Assembly (NCBI RefSeq): GCF_000768695.1
Contig: NZ_AVPL01000014.1
Location: 1-64,000, forward strand
DNA from: Knoellia aerolata DSM 18566
GTDB taxonomy: Bacteria > Actinomycetota > Actinomycetes > Actinomycetales > Dermatophilaceae
DNA length: 64,000 nt
Direction: 5' to 3'
In this document: positions 1 through 7,972 of the stretch, piece by piece
How the letters are laid out: each line of letters begins with the position of its first letter
How positions within the stretch are numbered: the first letter of the stretch is position 1
The notes under the pieces: generated by a model
The model's input: the letters and a program-made list of their open reading frames with translations, nothing else
Told to the model about the DNA's origin: nothing
Databases searched by the model: none
Position numbers and translations under genes: made by a program

Positions 1-62
1 CCCCACCACGCCATGGGACTCATACCTCTTCGTCGACCAGAAGCCATGCTCGACCGTTCAAC

Positions 63-117
63 CCACTCCCCTTGTGTGTCGCCGCCCGCGCGCTGCGGCG
101 ATACACAAGTGGAGTGG
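63..117. terminator. Large imperfect inverted repeat, probable terminator
   Basis: Bases 63-85 and 95-117 are inverted copies of each other with 2 mismatches in 23, around a 9-base loop. The strength and position fit a terminator for a gene lying before the window. I see no convincing gene in bases 1-320. Confidence 0.5.
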
Positions 118-223
118 TTTCAGCAGAAACCGTCGCAAGGGCAAGGGACCGCAGGAGCGGCCGCGCCTCTCGCGCCAAAGTGGCCGAGCGCACCTGGGCG
201 GAGCAACCTGTCAGCGTCCAACA

Positions 224-239
224 TGAAGATTCGCTGAAG
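224..239 (+). promoter_or_regulatory. CopR-type direct repeat, site A
   Basis: TGAAGATTCGCTGAAG is two TGAAG half-sites separated by 6 bases, giving the 11-base step usual for OmpR-family regulators. It lies 121 bases before the copper-storage-type gene at 361. The same repeat occurs five more times in the copper block, including in front of the response regulator at 11,877, so the likely binder is that regulator. As I recall, copper regulator CopR of Corynebacterium glutamicum binds a similar TGAAGATTT direct repeat. Confidence 0.65.
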
Positions 240-360
240 TTCCACCCAATCCGAGGCCCCGCGTGCGCATCGGGCCAATTCACGGGTAGGAAGCAACGAC
301 GGGTGACGTTCCGCCGTCGGATTGACGGTCCGGCGCCGTCGCCCGGGTCAGGAGAAGACG

Positions 361-771
361 ATGGATACCGTCAAGGCGATGCTCGACAGTTACCCCAAGG
401 ACCTTGGTGACCTGGATCGAGCAAGGTTGGTTGCCTGCATCCAGGCTTGTTATGAGTGCACGCAGACATGCGCTGCCTGTGCCGATGCGTGCCTGAGCGA
501 GGACATGGTCGCGGATCTCGTCAAGTGTGTGCGGACCAACCTTGACTGCGCAGACATCTGTGCGGCCACCGGGTCGGTCCTCTCTCGGCACACCGGGTAC
601 GACGCCAACCTCACACGCGCAATTCTTGAGGCCTGCATTGCCGCCTGCAAAGCGTGTGGCGACGAGTGTGAGCGCCACGCCTCCATGCACGAACACTGCC
701 GGGTGTGCGCCGAGTCCTGCCGACGCTGCGAGCAGGCCTGTCGAGACCTGCTCGACTCCATCGGACAGTGA
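361..771 (+). CDS. Four-helix-bundle copper-binding protein (DUF326/Csp-like)
   Basis: This 136-residue protein has about 18 cysteines spaced along predicted amphipathic helices (LVACIQAC, YECTQTC, CAACADAC, EACIAACKAC, EHCRVCAESCRRC). That pattern belongs to the DUF326/Csp family, in which the inward-facing cysteines of a four-helix bundle store many Cu(I) ions. No signal peptide is seen, so a cytosolic form is likely. I chose the ATG at 361 because AGGAG stands just before it; an in-frame start at 322 has no such site. A CopR-type repeat lies upstream, and the next gene converges on it across a strong hairpin. Role in copper storage is inferred from family membership. Confidence 0.85.
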   Translation: MDTVKAMLDSYPKDLGDLDRARLVACIQACYECTQTCAACADACLSEDMVADLVKCVRTNLDCADICAATGSVLSRHTGYDANLTRAILEACIAACKACGDECERHASMHEHCRVCAESCRRCEQACRDLLDSIGQ

Positions 772-947
772 GGAGATCCCGACGGCGAAAGGCATGCCTG
801 GCCGAAATCACTGACAGTTGACGAGCCTGACAGATCTCGTAGCGATGCTGCTCGGCCTACCCCCGTCATCGCTCCTTTGGCGAGGGCCGAGATACCCCTG
901 GATCTGCCCGACCTGACAAGCCCTTAAGGTCGCGGTTCATCCGCTGT

Positions 948-988
948 CGATGGGTACTGGCGCCAGGAACAGGCGCCAGTACCCATCG
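948..988. terminator. Bidirectional terminator hairpin
   Basis: A perfect 17-bp inverted repeat (948-964 and 972-988) surrounds a 7-base loop. It sits between the convergent copper-storage gene and the CDF transporter gene and could stop transcription from both sides. Confidence 0.7.
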
Positions 989-1059
989 GCACGCCCTTGT
1001 GACGCCCCTGGTGCCTGGTCGGTGAGTGCGCACCGCCGACGGTGCCGAAGAGCGATGGG

Positions 1060-2100
1060 TCAGGCGTGGGCGCCGTCGGGGCTCACGTGCACCAGCGCGG
1101 CGGTCAGGCGAGGAACGTAGACCAGCAGGTGTTCCTCGGCGTGGTGCGCGAGTTCGTGAGCCGCGTCGACGGGGAGGTCCGCGGGAACGGTGATGTCGAC
1201 TTCGGCTCGAAGGGTGTGCCCGATCCATCGAAGTCGGAGTTCGCGTACGTCGAGCACCCCGTCGACGCTGCTGACGGCTTCGCGGGCCTGGTCCACCAAG
1301 TGCGGATCAACTGCATCCATGAGCCGGGCGCCCACTTGAGCGGCGGCTGAACGCAGCACGCTCAGGATGGCGACAGCGATGACGAGGCCGATGGCAGGAT
1401 CGGCCCAGGGCAGGCCCAGGGCGACGCCCGCTGCACCCAGGACGACCGCCAAGGATGTGAACCCGTCCGTGCGCGCGTGCAGCCCGTCTGCGACCAGCGC
1501 AGCCGAGCCGATCTGTCGTCCGACCCGGATTCGGTAACGGGCGACCAACTCGTTACCCACGAGGCCGATCACACCGGCTGCGGCGACAGCCCAGAGATAT
1601 TTCACGGGCTGTGGGTTGAGTAGCCGGTGAACTGCCTCGTACGCCGCTAGCACCGCGGAAAGCGTGATCATGGCGAGGACGAACAGGCCAGCCAGGTCTT
1701 CGGCGCGGCCGTATCCGTAGGTGTACCGCTTGTTGGCGGGTCGCTTGGCCAACGCGAAGGCGACGAGGAGTGGCAGCGCGGTGAGGGCATCCACCACGTT
1801 GTGCAGGGTGTCGCTCAGCAGGGCCACTGACCCAGTGGCGAAGACGACGACGCCTTGGAGTGCCGCGGTAACCCCGAGAGCAGCCAGGCTGATCCACAGC
1901 GCCCGACGGCCGCGTGCGTCTGCTTCGAGGGCTGAGTCGACGGTGTCCGTCGCGTCGTGTGAGTGCCCACCGAACAGTTCGTCCAGGCCGTGCCGGATCT
2001 TGCTCCAGCGGCCGTGCTCGTGGCCGTGTGAGTGGTCGTCCTCGTGGTGGTCCTTCTGGCGCTCGTCTGCTTGAGCAGGTGTGCGCGAGACGTGCGTCAT
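1060..2100 (-). CDS. Cation diffusion facilitator (CzcD-like) metal exporter
   Basis: This 346-residue protein belongs to the CDF family, which exports Zn2+, Co2+ or Cd2+ in exchange for protons across the cytoplasmic membrane. The N-terminal 50 residues are rich in His and Asp (HHEDDHSHGHEHG). Transmembrane segments follow from about residue 65, and the metal-site residues are visible as H100-x3-D104 and H208-x3-D212. The C-terminal 75 residues form the cytoplasmic domain that usually dimerises. Its ATG overlaps the stop of the upstream arsR-type gene, so the two should be co-transcribed and the ArsR protein should control export. Exact metal is inferred from the sensor type, not proven. Confidence 0.9.
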   Translation of the reverse strand: MTHVSRTPAQADERQKDHHEDDHSHGHEHGRWSKIRHGLDELFGGHSHDATDTVDSALEADARGRRALWISLAALGVTAALQGVVVFATGSVALLSDTLHNVVDALTALPLLVAFALAKRPANKRYTYGYGRAEDLAGLFVLAMITLSAVLAAYEAVHRLLNPQPVKYLWAVAAAGVIGLVGNELVARYRIRVGRQIGSAALVADGLHARTDGFTSLAVVLGAAGVALGLPWADPAIGLVIAVAILSVLRSAAAQVGARLMDAVDPHLVDQAREAVSSVDGVLDVRELRLRWIGHTLRAEVDITVPADLPVDAAHELAHHAEEHLLVYVPRLTAALVHVSPDGAHA

Positions 2101-2456
2101 CAGGTCACCTCCCGCAGCGGGCGGTGGTGCGCCGGGACGACGTCGAGCAGATGCTCGACGTGTCCGATCGTGTCGACAACGAGTTGCCGGACGTGGTCGT
2201 TCTCTACCCGGTACAGAACCGAGGTGCCTCGGCGTCGAGTGCTCACGAGTCGGGCCATCCGCATCTTGGCCAGGTGCTGGGAGACACCAGTTGCGGGACG
2301 GTCGAGTTGTGATGCGAGGTCCGACACCGACTTCTCTTCGTCGAGGAGAAGTCCGGCCAACTGCAGTCGGGTCGGGTCGGCGAGAACTCTGAGGACCTCG
2401 ACGGCGAGGGTGACGACGTCTTCACCCCAAACCGGTGGTTGCGTATCTGCATGCAT
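2100..2456 (-). CDS. ArsR/SmtB-family metal sensor, alpha5 (CzrA-like) site
   Basis: This is a 118-residue winged-helix repressor. The recognition helix region SVSDLASQLDRPATGVSQHL is typical of ArsR proteins. Near the C-terminus N86-x-H88-x10-H99-x2-H102 matches the alpha5 Zn/Co site of CzrA (D-x-H-x10-H-x2-H), with Asn in place of the first Asp. No CxC motif of arsenic or cadmium sensors is seen. It would repress itself and the CDF exporter until Zn2+ or Co2+ binds. The chosen ATG at 2456 lies inside a palindrome, so the message may be leaderless, or translation may begin slightly further in. Confidence 0.85.
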   Translation of the reverse strand: MHADTQPPVWGEDVVTLAVEVLRVLADPTRLQLAGLLLDEEKSVSDLASQLDRPATGVSQHLAKMRMARLVSTRRRGTSVLYRVENDHVRQLVVDTIGHVEHLLDVVPAHHRPLREVT

Positions 2457-2466
2457 ACGCAGATAC
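2443..2466. promoter_or_regulatory. Probable ArsR-family operator
   Basis: GTATCTGC (2443-2450) and GCAGATAC (2459-2466) are perfect inverted arms around 8 bases. The dyad covers the start codon of the arsR-type gene, where autorepression would occlude the promoter. Confidence 0.55.
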
Positions 2467-2489
2467 TAAGGCATGGCGCCGCTTCACTC

Positions 2490-2700
2490 GAAAGGGTCAC
2501 GTTGACCGCGTCGAGCACGCGGTCAGGTTCGCTCTTGATGAGGCGGGCGGGACCGCCCCGTCAGCGGCCTTGCGGACTGGCGAACCAGGCCGTGATGGAC
2601 ACTCCCCTTCACCCACCGGACCGCAGCGCCTCCAGCGACTCCCGGAACCTGGCCACAGCCCGCTCGTGATCGGAGTGAAAGGTCCGGCAGGTCAGGAGTT
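2490..2700 (-). pseudogene. Degraded copy of an MbcA/ParS-like domain
   Basis: Read on the minus strand, one frame gives ARFRESLEALRSGG, a stop (2609-2611), SITAWFASPQGR, a second stop (2561-2563), then ARLIKSEPDRVLDAVNVT. This aligns without gaps beyond one residue to the end of the gene at 22,683 (PGFRDVLKVFRDSGW, SITAWFVSHQG, ALLIRDEPERVLDAARIS). The two in-frame TGA codons make it a decayed paralogue of that C-terminal domain. Nothing else in 2,467-2,799 looks coding. Confidence 0.65.
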
Positions 2701-2799
2701 GTCGTAGGGGCACTCGCGGCGGACGTGGTGAAGCGGGGCACGCTGCTGTGCTTCGGGGCAAACCGGACCCACTCGTGGTTGGCACGCCCGGCCGTGAAG

Positions 2800-4467
2800 T
2801 TAGGACAGGGCGACACCCGCCGAACGTCTTGGGTCCGCCACTCCACTCACGGAGCGTCCCTCCCAGTCCACGGCCAACGCCTGAACAGATCCCCAAGACG
2901 CTCGGTAGGCCTTCGGCATGACGCGCGTGCGATAGCCCAACCGAGTCAGAGCGGAGACGTGCTCATCGCTTTCAAGCCGCATCAACCCGTTGTCCAACTT
3001 GAAACGAGGGGCCGGTACCGCAACCTCCAACGCCTGCCCCAGCAGGGCCCATCGCAGGACCACCGACGCAGTGGTGTTGGGGATCTGGCTACCGCCGGGA
3101 GCACCGGTGACCAAAGCCGGACGGCCGTCACCGTCAAGGACCATGGACGGGGAACTCCACGTCACTGAACGCCGCCCCGGTTGGGCTCGGTTTGCGGCCC
3201 CGTCCCCGATGAGGTCGAACCGTCCGAGTTGGTCGTTGAGGAAGAACCCGCCCGTGTAGATCCCCGACCCCCAGTAACTTGTCACCGTGTTGGTCATCGA
3301 GATAGCCATGCCATCGGCATCGACGATGGAGATGTGAGTCGTGTTGGGGTCTCCAGTGCTGTCAGGTCCCGTCTTCGCGCGAGGCTCACGCGTGAGTGTT
3401 TTCGCGAGCGCAGCGTTCTTCGCCCGGTCTGTGATGATTTCCAGGGGAACGTCGACGAACGACGGGTCTCCGAACCAGCGATGCACCGAGCGCTCGGCCA
3501 CCTGCCAACCGCGGGACTGCATGTCGATGAACTCCGCCGAGTCGGCCCTTACCTGACCGATGCCCAACGCCTCGGCGATCTGTGCCATCTGGATGATGGC
3601 CCCGCCGGGTAGGGCTGGAGCACCGGAGAGGAACGTGTACCGGCCGAGACGACCACGTGCAGGGACCGAGTGCTGGATCCTGTAACCCTTCAGAGTGGCG
3701 GCGTCGAGCCCGGGCACCCGCGTGAGTTCTCGGGTGAGAGGACCGGCGTAGAACGCGTCCGCACCTTCGGACGCCAGGGTCCGCATGGTCGCCGCAAGGT
3801 CTTTCTGCACCAACATGTCCCCGCGGCGCAGGACCGTTCCGTCCTTGCGATGGAACTGCTTCAAGTCGCGAACGACACGGCGCCCGCGGGTCGTTGCCAG
3901 CGTTTCGGCAAGATAGCGAGAAACAGGGCCGCCATTCTCAGCAATCGCGATGGCTGGTGCAAGCAGGCTCTCCCAAGGCTGCGTGCCATAACGTTCGTGG
4001 AGGTCGACCATTCCTGCGACGAATCCGGGCGCGCCTACGCCGCTCTCCGGAACCTTGCCGGAGGCAGCGACGACCTCGCGGTAGTCGTGGTTTGCGATCT
4101 CGTCGCCCCGGGCGACGATCGTGACACCTCCTCCGCCAATCCCGGAGGACGCGGGCTGCATGACGGCGTCAGCGAACGCGGCCGCGATAGCCGCATCGAT
4201 GGCGTTGCCGCCCTTGGCGAGGACGTTCATGGCGGCGTCGGTTGCGAACGGATGCCCTGTGTTCGCCCCGTGAGCGCCGAGCGCCGGAGGGGGCGGCGTG
4301 CTGGGGTTCGACCGCTGCGAGGTTTGAGAGCCAGCCTGTGGGGGTGATGGCCGGTCCCCCTCGTCGTTCGAGCATCCCGCAGCAATGAAGGTCGTTGCGG
4401 CCAAGCCCGTCAGCGCCTCACGGCGGGTGAGTAGGCCCCGGCGGCGATCGTGTCCGTTCGCATTCAC
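2800..4467 (-). CDS. Gamma-glutamyltransferase-family lipoprotein
   Basis: This 555-residue protein matches gamma-glutamyltransferases, N-terminal nucleophile hydrolases that split gamma-glutamyl bonds such as that in glutathione. An RR motif and hydrophobic stretch end in a lipobox (FIAAGC, Cys32), so it should be exported and lipid-anchored. The self-processing site is the N-T-T-H-I-S segment, with Thr376 the expected nucleophile, and the glycine-rich SSGIGGGG loop lies near residue 108. Length is normal. It starts with GTG, overlapping the stop of the upstream DUF418 gene. Actinobacteria usually make mycothiol rather than glutathione, so the true substrate could be another gamma-glutamyl compound. 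Confidence 0.88.
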   Translation of the reverse strand: MNANGHDRRRGLLTRREALTGLAATTFIAAGCSNDEGDRPSPPQAGSQTSQRSNPSTPPPPALGAHGANTGHPFATDAAMNVLAKGGNAIDAAIAAAFADAVMQPASSGIGGGGVTIVARGDEIANHDYREVVAASGKVPESGVGAPGFVAGMVDLHERYGTQPWESLLAPAIAIAENGGPVSRYLAETLATTRGRRVVRDLKQFHRKDGTVLRRGDMLVQKDLAATMRTLASEGADAFYAGPLTRELTRVPGLDAATLKGYRIQHSVPARGRLGRYTFLSGAPALPGGAIIQMAQIAEALGIGQVRADSAEFIDMQSRGWQVAERSVHRWFGDPSFVDVPLEIITDRAKNAALAKTLTREPRAKTGPDSTGDPNTTHISIVDADGMAISMTNTVTSYWGSGIYTGGFFLNDQLGRFDLIGDGAANRAQPGRRSVTWSSPSMVLDGDGRPALVTGAPGGSQIPNTTASVVLRWALLGQALEVAVPAPRFKLDNGLMRLESDEHVSALTRLGYRTRVMPKAYRASWGSVQALAVDWEGRSVSGVADPRRSAGVALS

Positions 4468-5549
4468 GCGTTACCCCTTGCAATGTTGGCGAGCCAGGTT
4501 GCGCGCAGCACCCTTTCCAAAGGCCCTGTACCCCAGCGCCGGACCCAGAGGGTGGCCGCCGCGGCGAACAACAGCACGAGCGCGATGGTGACCGGCACGC
4601 CAACGAGTCGTGACTCGATCCGGCCTCCCATGGCGGCGATGAAGAAGAAGTGCGCGACGTAGAGCGTGAAGGCAAGTTGGCCGACGTAGGCCAAGGGAAG
4701 CGCCCACTTCGACATCCTCGGCCAGAGCAAGAGCGCGCTTCCGACGACGAACGAGGCGCTGCCGATGCTGCTGACCAGCCATAGGGGCATCTGCCCGTGG
4801 GCAGCGCCGGTGAGGAGTCGAGCCCAGCCCGAGTCTGCCCGGGCTCCGAGCATCCATGCAGACGCTTGACCGATGACAAAGGCAACTGCGGCAGCGACGG
4901 CTCCTCCTACAACGAGTCGATGCTGCAACGCCACGTTCCGCAGGTCCTGACGTCCGAGCCACATTCCGACAAGGAAGGGAACGACCCAGACAAGCAGCGG
5001 GTACGCCCCGGACAGGAAAAGCGAGTGGAGGATCGTTCCGGGAGACTCACCGAGCGTGGGCATACGGGTTTTGTGTTCGCCGGGAATCTGGTGTGCCAGA
5101 ACCACGATCGGGCCGATCACAAGCATGGCAGCAGCGGCCGCCACCAATGCCCTGCCCGGCAGTCGTCGCCATAGGAGCGCGCCCAGGAACAGCACACCGT
5201 AGGTGGGAAGGATGACGCTCACGGCCGGGGTCAGAACCTGAAGAGCGAGCCCGAGCATGAGAAAGATGAGGGCGCGCCAAACCAACACAGGCCAGCGATG
5301 AGCGTGCGAGCGGCGGGAGGATAGGAAGAGGGACATGCCGAGCCCTGCCAACATGACGAACAGGATCGATGCGCGTCCGAAGGGCAAGGTCCAAACCTTG
5401 TTGAACCAGCCGTCTGAACGGACTGTGCCCAGGTTGATCATCATCATGCCGATGAGAGCGAGTCCTCGCGCGGCATCGATTGCGAGTAGGCGGGTGGTGT
5501 GTCTTGGGGGCGATTGAGGAGGACTGACTGACGCGTGCGCCTCAGTCAT
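4464..5549 (-). CDS. DUF418/YeiB-like multipass membrane protein
   Basis: This 361-residue protein has about ten hydrophobic segments beginning with LLAIDAARGLALIGMMMINL, the usual opening of DUF418/DUF1624-type acyltransferase-like proteins. It ends with GTGPLERVLRATWL, close to the DUF418 signature GPLEWLWR. Biochemical function of the family is unclear; transfer of acyl groups across the membrane has been suggested from remote similarity. I chose the ATG at 5549, which has GGAG upstream, rather than an in-frame start 99 bases earlier in arginine-rich sequence. It is translationally coupled (GTGA overlap) to the gamma-glutamyltransferase gene. Confidence 0.8.
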   Translation of the reverse strand: MTEAHASVSPPQSPPRHTTRLLAIDAARGLALIGMMMINLGTVRSDGWFNKVWTLPFGRASILFVMLAGLGMSLFLSSRRSHAHRWPVLVWRALIFLMLGLALQVLTPAVSVILPTYGVLFLGALLWRRLPGRALVAAAAAMLVIGPIVVLAHQIPGEHKTRMPTLGESPGTILHSLFLSGAYPLLVWVVPFLVGMWLGRQDLRNVALQHRLVVGGAVAAAVAFVIGQASAWMLGARADSGWARLLTGAAHGQMPLWLVSSIGSASFVVGSALLLWPRMSKWALPLAYVGQLAFTLYVAHFFFIAAMGGRIESRLVGVPVTIALVLLFAAAATLWVRRWGTGPLERVLRATWLANIARGNA

Positions 5550-5770
5550 GGTGAGACTCCGATGACGTAGAGATCTGGGGGTGGGTGAGCGGCTGCGGCC
5601 AGGGTCTCTGCCGCGGCGCCTTCGGCAGCCGGGGTCACGTGCAAGCACGAAGACCCCAGGCGACTAGTGCGTCTGAGCGGCACAGGTTGCGGTGCCGTCA
5701 CCGCGCGGTAAACGTCGCACCAATCGAGGGCTCGCGCGGTGGAGTGCGATCGGCGAAGCGCCGCGAGCCT

Positions 5771-6157
5771 CTACGTCCTATGGACGCAAAGGACTTCGGG
5801 CGCGCCAGCCCAAAGCGACTTGCCCAACCACCTGGAGGGCATCTGTGATCGCGGCACTACCTTCGCCACCAGGGAGCGCAGTCCGACCCATGTGGCGCGG
5901 GGCAAGGGACGCTGCACCCGAACGGTCTTGGCTTGCATGCGACGGGAGCGGACTTGCGTTCCGTCATCAGTCAGGTGCGGGCTGGGGCCGCCTGTCGAGT
6001 GGTGGTGGTGTCCAGGCGTCGCGGGCCCCGCGAGCGCGTGCGTCGTGGAGTGCGCACCGGCGGCGAAGCCCAGCGAGGCGCCCATGGTGCACGCGAGGAC
6101 GGCGAGCAGCCGCAACCAGCGCGCCACTACAGCCTTCCCTTCGACCATGACCTGCAT
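5771..6157 (-). CDS. Small exported His-rich hypothetical protein
   Basis: This 128-residue protein has one hydrophobic stretch near the N-terminus (WLRLLAVLACTMGASLGFAAG) followed by a histidine cluster (PGHHHHSTGG) and a basic C-terminal half. I do not recognise the family, although the short hydrophobic segment plus His cluster resembles small actinobacterial proteins found beside copper genes (DUF6153-like). It follows the BNR-type and DUF305 lipoprotein genes on the same strand and may be the last gene of that transcript. The start is uncertain: ATG codons at 6175, 6157 and 6148 are all possible. Confidence 0.5.
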   Translation of the reverse strand: MQVMVEGKAVVARWLRLLAVLACTMGASLGFAAGAHSTTHALAGPATPGHHHHSTGGPSPHLTDDGTQVRSRRMQAKTVRVQRPLPRATWVGLRSLVAKVVPRSQMPSRWLGKSLWAGAPEVLCVHRT

Positions 6158-6289
6158 TCTAGGTCCGCGCGCCATGAGACTTCGGGTGCGTACTGGGCGG
6201 GACGATGCGCCCGGCAGGTGCTGGGCTACGGCGTCGGCGACCCGGATGACGAGCCGCATGGCTTCTTTGCTGTTCGATGGCCAGGCGGA

Positions 6290-7159
6290 TCACCTGAGCG
6301 GTTCGAAGTTCTTGCCGTCCGGGGAACTCAGCACTTCGCGCTCGGTGACGACGAGGATCTCCAGGCCCGCCGAGGTGCGGCTCGCGCTCACCGCCTGTGG
6401 TGGCGGCACGGTCGCACCGGTCATCGTCCACGTCTGCGCTGCGTCCACGCTCATGGCGACCTCGCCGCCTGGCGTTACGCCCGCGACGGCACCAGCGTCG
6501 GCCCAGGCCACATGCAGCAGCAGCGGCGCACCGGGGGTCGGCCGCCACGTCGCGCCCTTGTCGGTCGAGCCCAGCAGGGCGGCCTCTGTCGTCGCGAGGA
6601 CTTTGCTGCCGTCCGGGTTGGCGGCGAGGGTTCGCGGCTGCCCTGTAAGCGGTGCTGTCGACCATTGGCGACCATCAGTGGTGCGGCGCAGGTTGCCGTC
6701 AAAGCCTAGGACGGTGTCGCCCGCCTGGGTCAGCGTGTGAAAGTCCGACTGGCCGCCTCGCGACAGCACCGTCCACGTTTTGCCGCCGTCGATGCTTTCG
6801 ATGAGGCCCATGGGTTGGGGAAGTTCCGAGACCATGTTCGGGTGCCCTGAGGCGTAGTAGTGGCCGGGCCCGGCGATCGAAAAACCCATGAGGTCGATGC
6901 TGGGTCCAACCCTGACGGGACCGTCGGCGGCGTACCGGAACAGTCCTTCGTGGGTGGCCAAGAGCAACGCTCCGTCGCCGGGATCTCGGCCAACGCCGTG
7001 GATGTGCGCGGAGGGCAGTGACGCGCTGTCGAGGGCGGCCGAGATTGCAGGCGCGGGGCTCTCAGCGTTGTCGGCGTTTGCCGAGCACGCAGACAGCAGG
7101 GCCACAGTTGCCGTTACCGCGAAGAGTGCACGGACGCTCTGGCGTGCTGGGTGGTGCAT
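6290..7159 (-). CDS. BNR-repeat lipoprotein (F510_1955 glycosylhydrolase-like)
   Basis: This 289-residue protein starts with a lipoprotein signal (LFAVTATVALLSACSA). It then shows repeated beta-propeller motifs of the BNR type (SIDGGKTWTVL, STDKGATWRP, SVDAAQTWTM). The opening HIHGVGRDPGDGALLLATHEGLFR matches the F510_1955 family, often found beside DUF305 and copper genes in Actinobacteria. The glycosidase name comes from fold similarity, and I see no catalytic residues that prove it. I chose the ATG at 7159 because it gives a clean signal peptide. It lies 42 bases after the DUF305 gene, on the same strand. Confidence 0.78.
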   Translation of the reverse strand: MHHPARQSVRALFAVTATVALLSACSANADNAESPAPAISAALDSASLPSAHIHGVGRDPGDGALLLATHEGLFRYAADGPVRVGPSIDLMGFSIAGPGHYYASGHPNMVSELPQPMGLIESIDGGKTWTVLSRGGQSDFHTLTQAGDTVLGFDGNLRRTTDGRQWSTAPLTGQPRTLAANPDGSKVLATTEAALLGSTDKGATWRPTPGAPLLLHVAWADAGAVAGVTPGGEVAMSVDAAQTWTMTGATVPPPQAVSASRTSAGLEILVVTEREVLSSPDGKNFEPLR

Positions 7160-7201
7160 GAAAGACCTTTCAGGCGACGTCGTTGAGTGCGCCAACGCGG
7201 G

Positions 7202-7801
7202 CTACAGAAGGCCCTTCATGGTTGCGATCTCCGTCTTCTGGCCCTCGACGATCGCCTTGGCCATCTGCTCAACCTCAGGGTTCGTGGTCGTCTTGAGAAC
7301 ACCCTCAGCCATCTCTACAGCGCCCTCGTGGTGCTCGATCATCATGGTCAGCCACATCTTGTCGAACGCGGCTCCATTGGCGGCCGACAGTTTTTCCATG
7401 TCGTCACCGGACATCATGCCGTCGCCGCCGCCGTGTCCTCCATGGCCGCCCTCTGCGGTCATGGGCGCGTTCCACTCCTGAAGCCACTTCGTCATCGTCT
7501 GGATCTCAGGGTCTTGGGCCGCCTTGATCTGGGTTGCCAGTCCCTTGACCTCGGTCGACGCGTCCTTCTTGAGCGCTGCGTCTGCCATCTCGACCGCTTG
7601 CTGGTGGTGCGGAATCATCATCTGGGCGAACATGACGTCGCCCTTTCGCCCGGCGTCAACGTTCTGCGATTCGGTCGCTGATGTCGTGCTCCCGCCGCCC
7701 GCTGTTCCCGACCCAGCGTCGTCTGTGCCGCAGGCGCTGAGGGCGAGAAGCGCAGCAACGCCGACGGTGGCCAGGACGGGGTGGTGCTTCTTGAGGTGCA
7801 C
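7202..7801 (-). CDS. DUF305 lipoprotein
   Basis: This 199-residue exported lipoprotein (lipobox LALSACG) carries the DUF305 ferritin-like helical domain in two halves. Each half has the family motif: MMIPHHQQAVEMA near residue 62 and MMIEHHEGAVEMA near residue 154. Between them is a His/Gly/Met-rich linker (GGHGGHGGGDGMM). The paired His and Met residues suggest periplasmic-side copper or other metal binding, although the role of DUF305 is not settled. It is first in a minus-strand run with the BNR lipoprotein and the small His-rich protein. A CopR-type repeat lies 117 bases upstream. Confidence 0.88.
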   Translation of the reverse strand: MHLKKHHPVLATVGVAALLALSACGTDDAGSGTAGGGSTTSATESQNVDAGRKGDVMFAQMMIPHHQQAVEMADAALKKDASTEVKGLATQIKAAQDPEIQTMTKWLQEWNAPMTAEGGHGGHGGGDGMMSGDDMEKLSAANGAAFDKMWLTMMIEHHEGAVEMAEGVLKTTTNPEVEQMAKAIVEGQKTEIATMKGLL

Positions 7802-7917
7802 GGAACTTCGCTCCTTGATGGTGAGTGTGTGGTGGTGCGCATCCGGCGAGGGGGAAGTCGGCTGCGCACCGGGTCCTACCCTCCAGCGCTTGGTCGCCCG
7901 GGACGACGTGGATTCTC

Positions 7918-7933
7918 TGAAGGTTTGATGAAG
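7918..7933 (+). promoter_or_regulatory. CopR-type direct repeat, site B
   Basis: TGAAGGTTTGATGAAG has two exact TGAAG half-sites 11 bases apart. It lies upstream of the minus-strand DUF305 operon but reads in the plus direction, opposite to that gene. Confidence 0.55.
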
Positions 7934-7972
7934 ATGACCTCAGCCGCTCGGGCAGGTAACGGCCAGGTGGTG

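Noticed and set aside
2609-2896. A coding gene upstream of the gamma-glutamyltransferase stop
   Set aside because: The frame contains stops and matches only as a decayed domain; the rest is shadow of the neighbouring gene.
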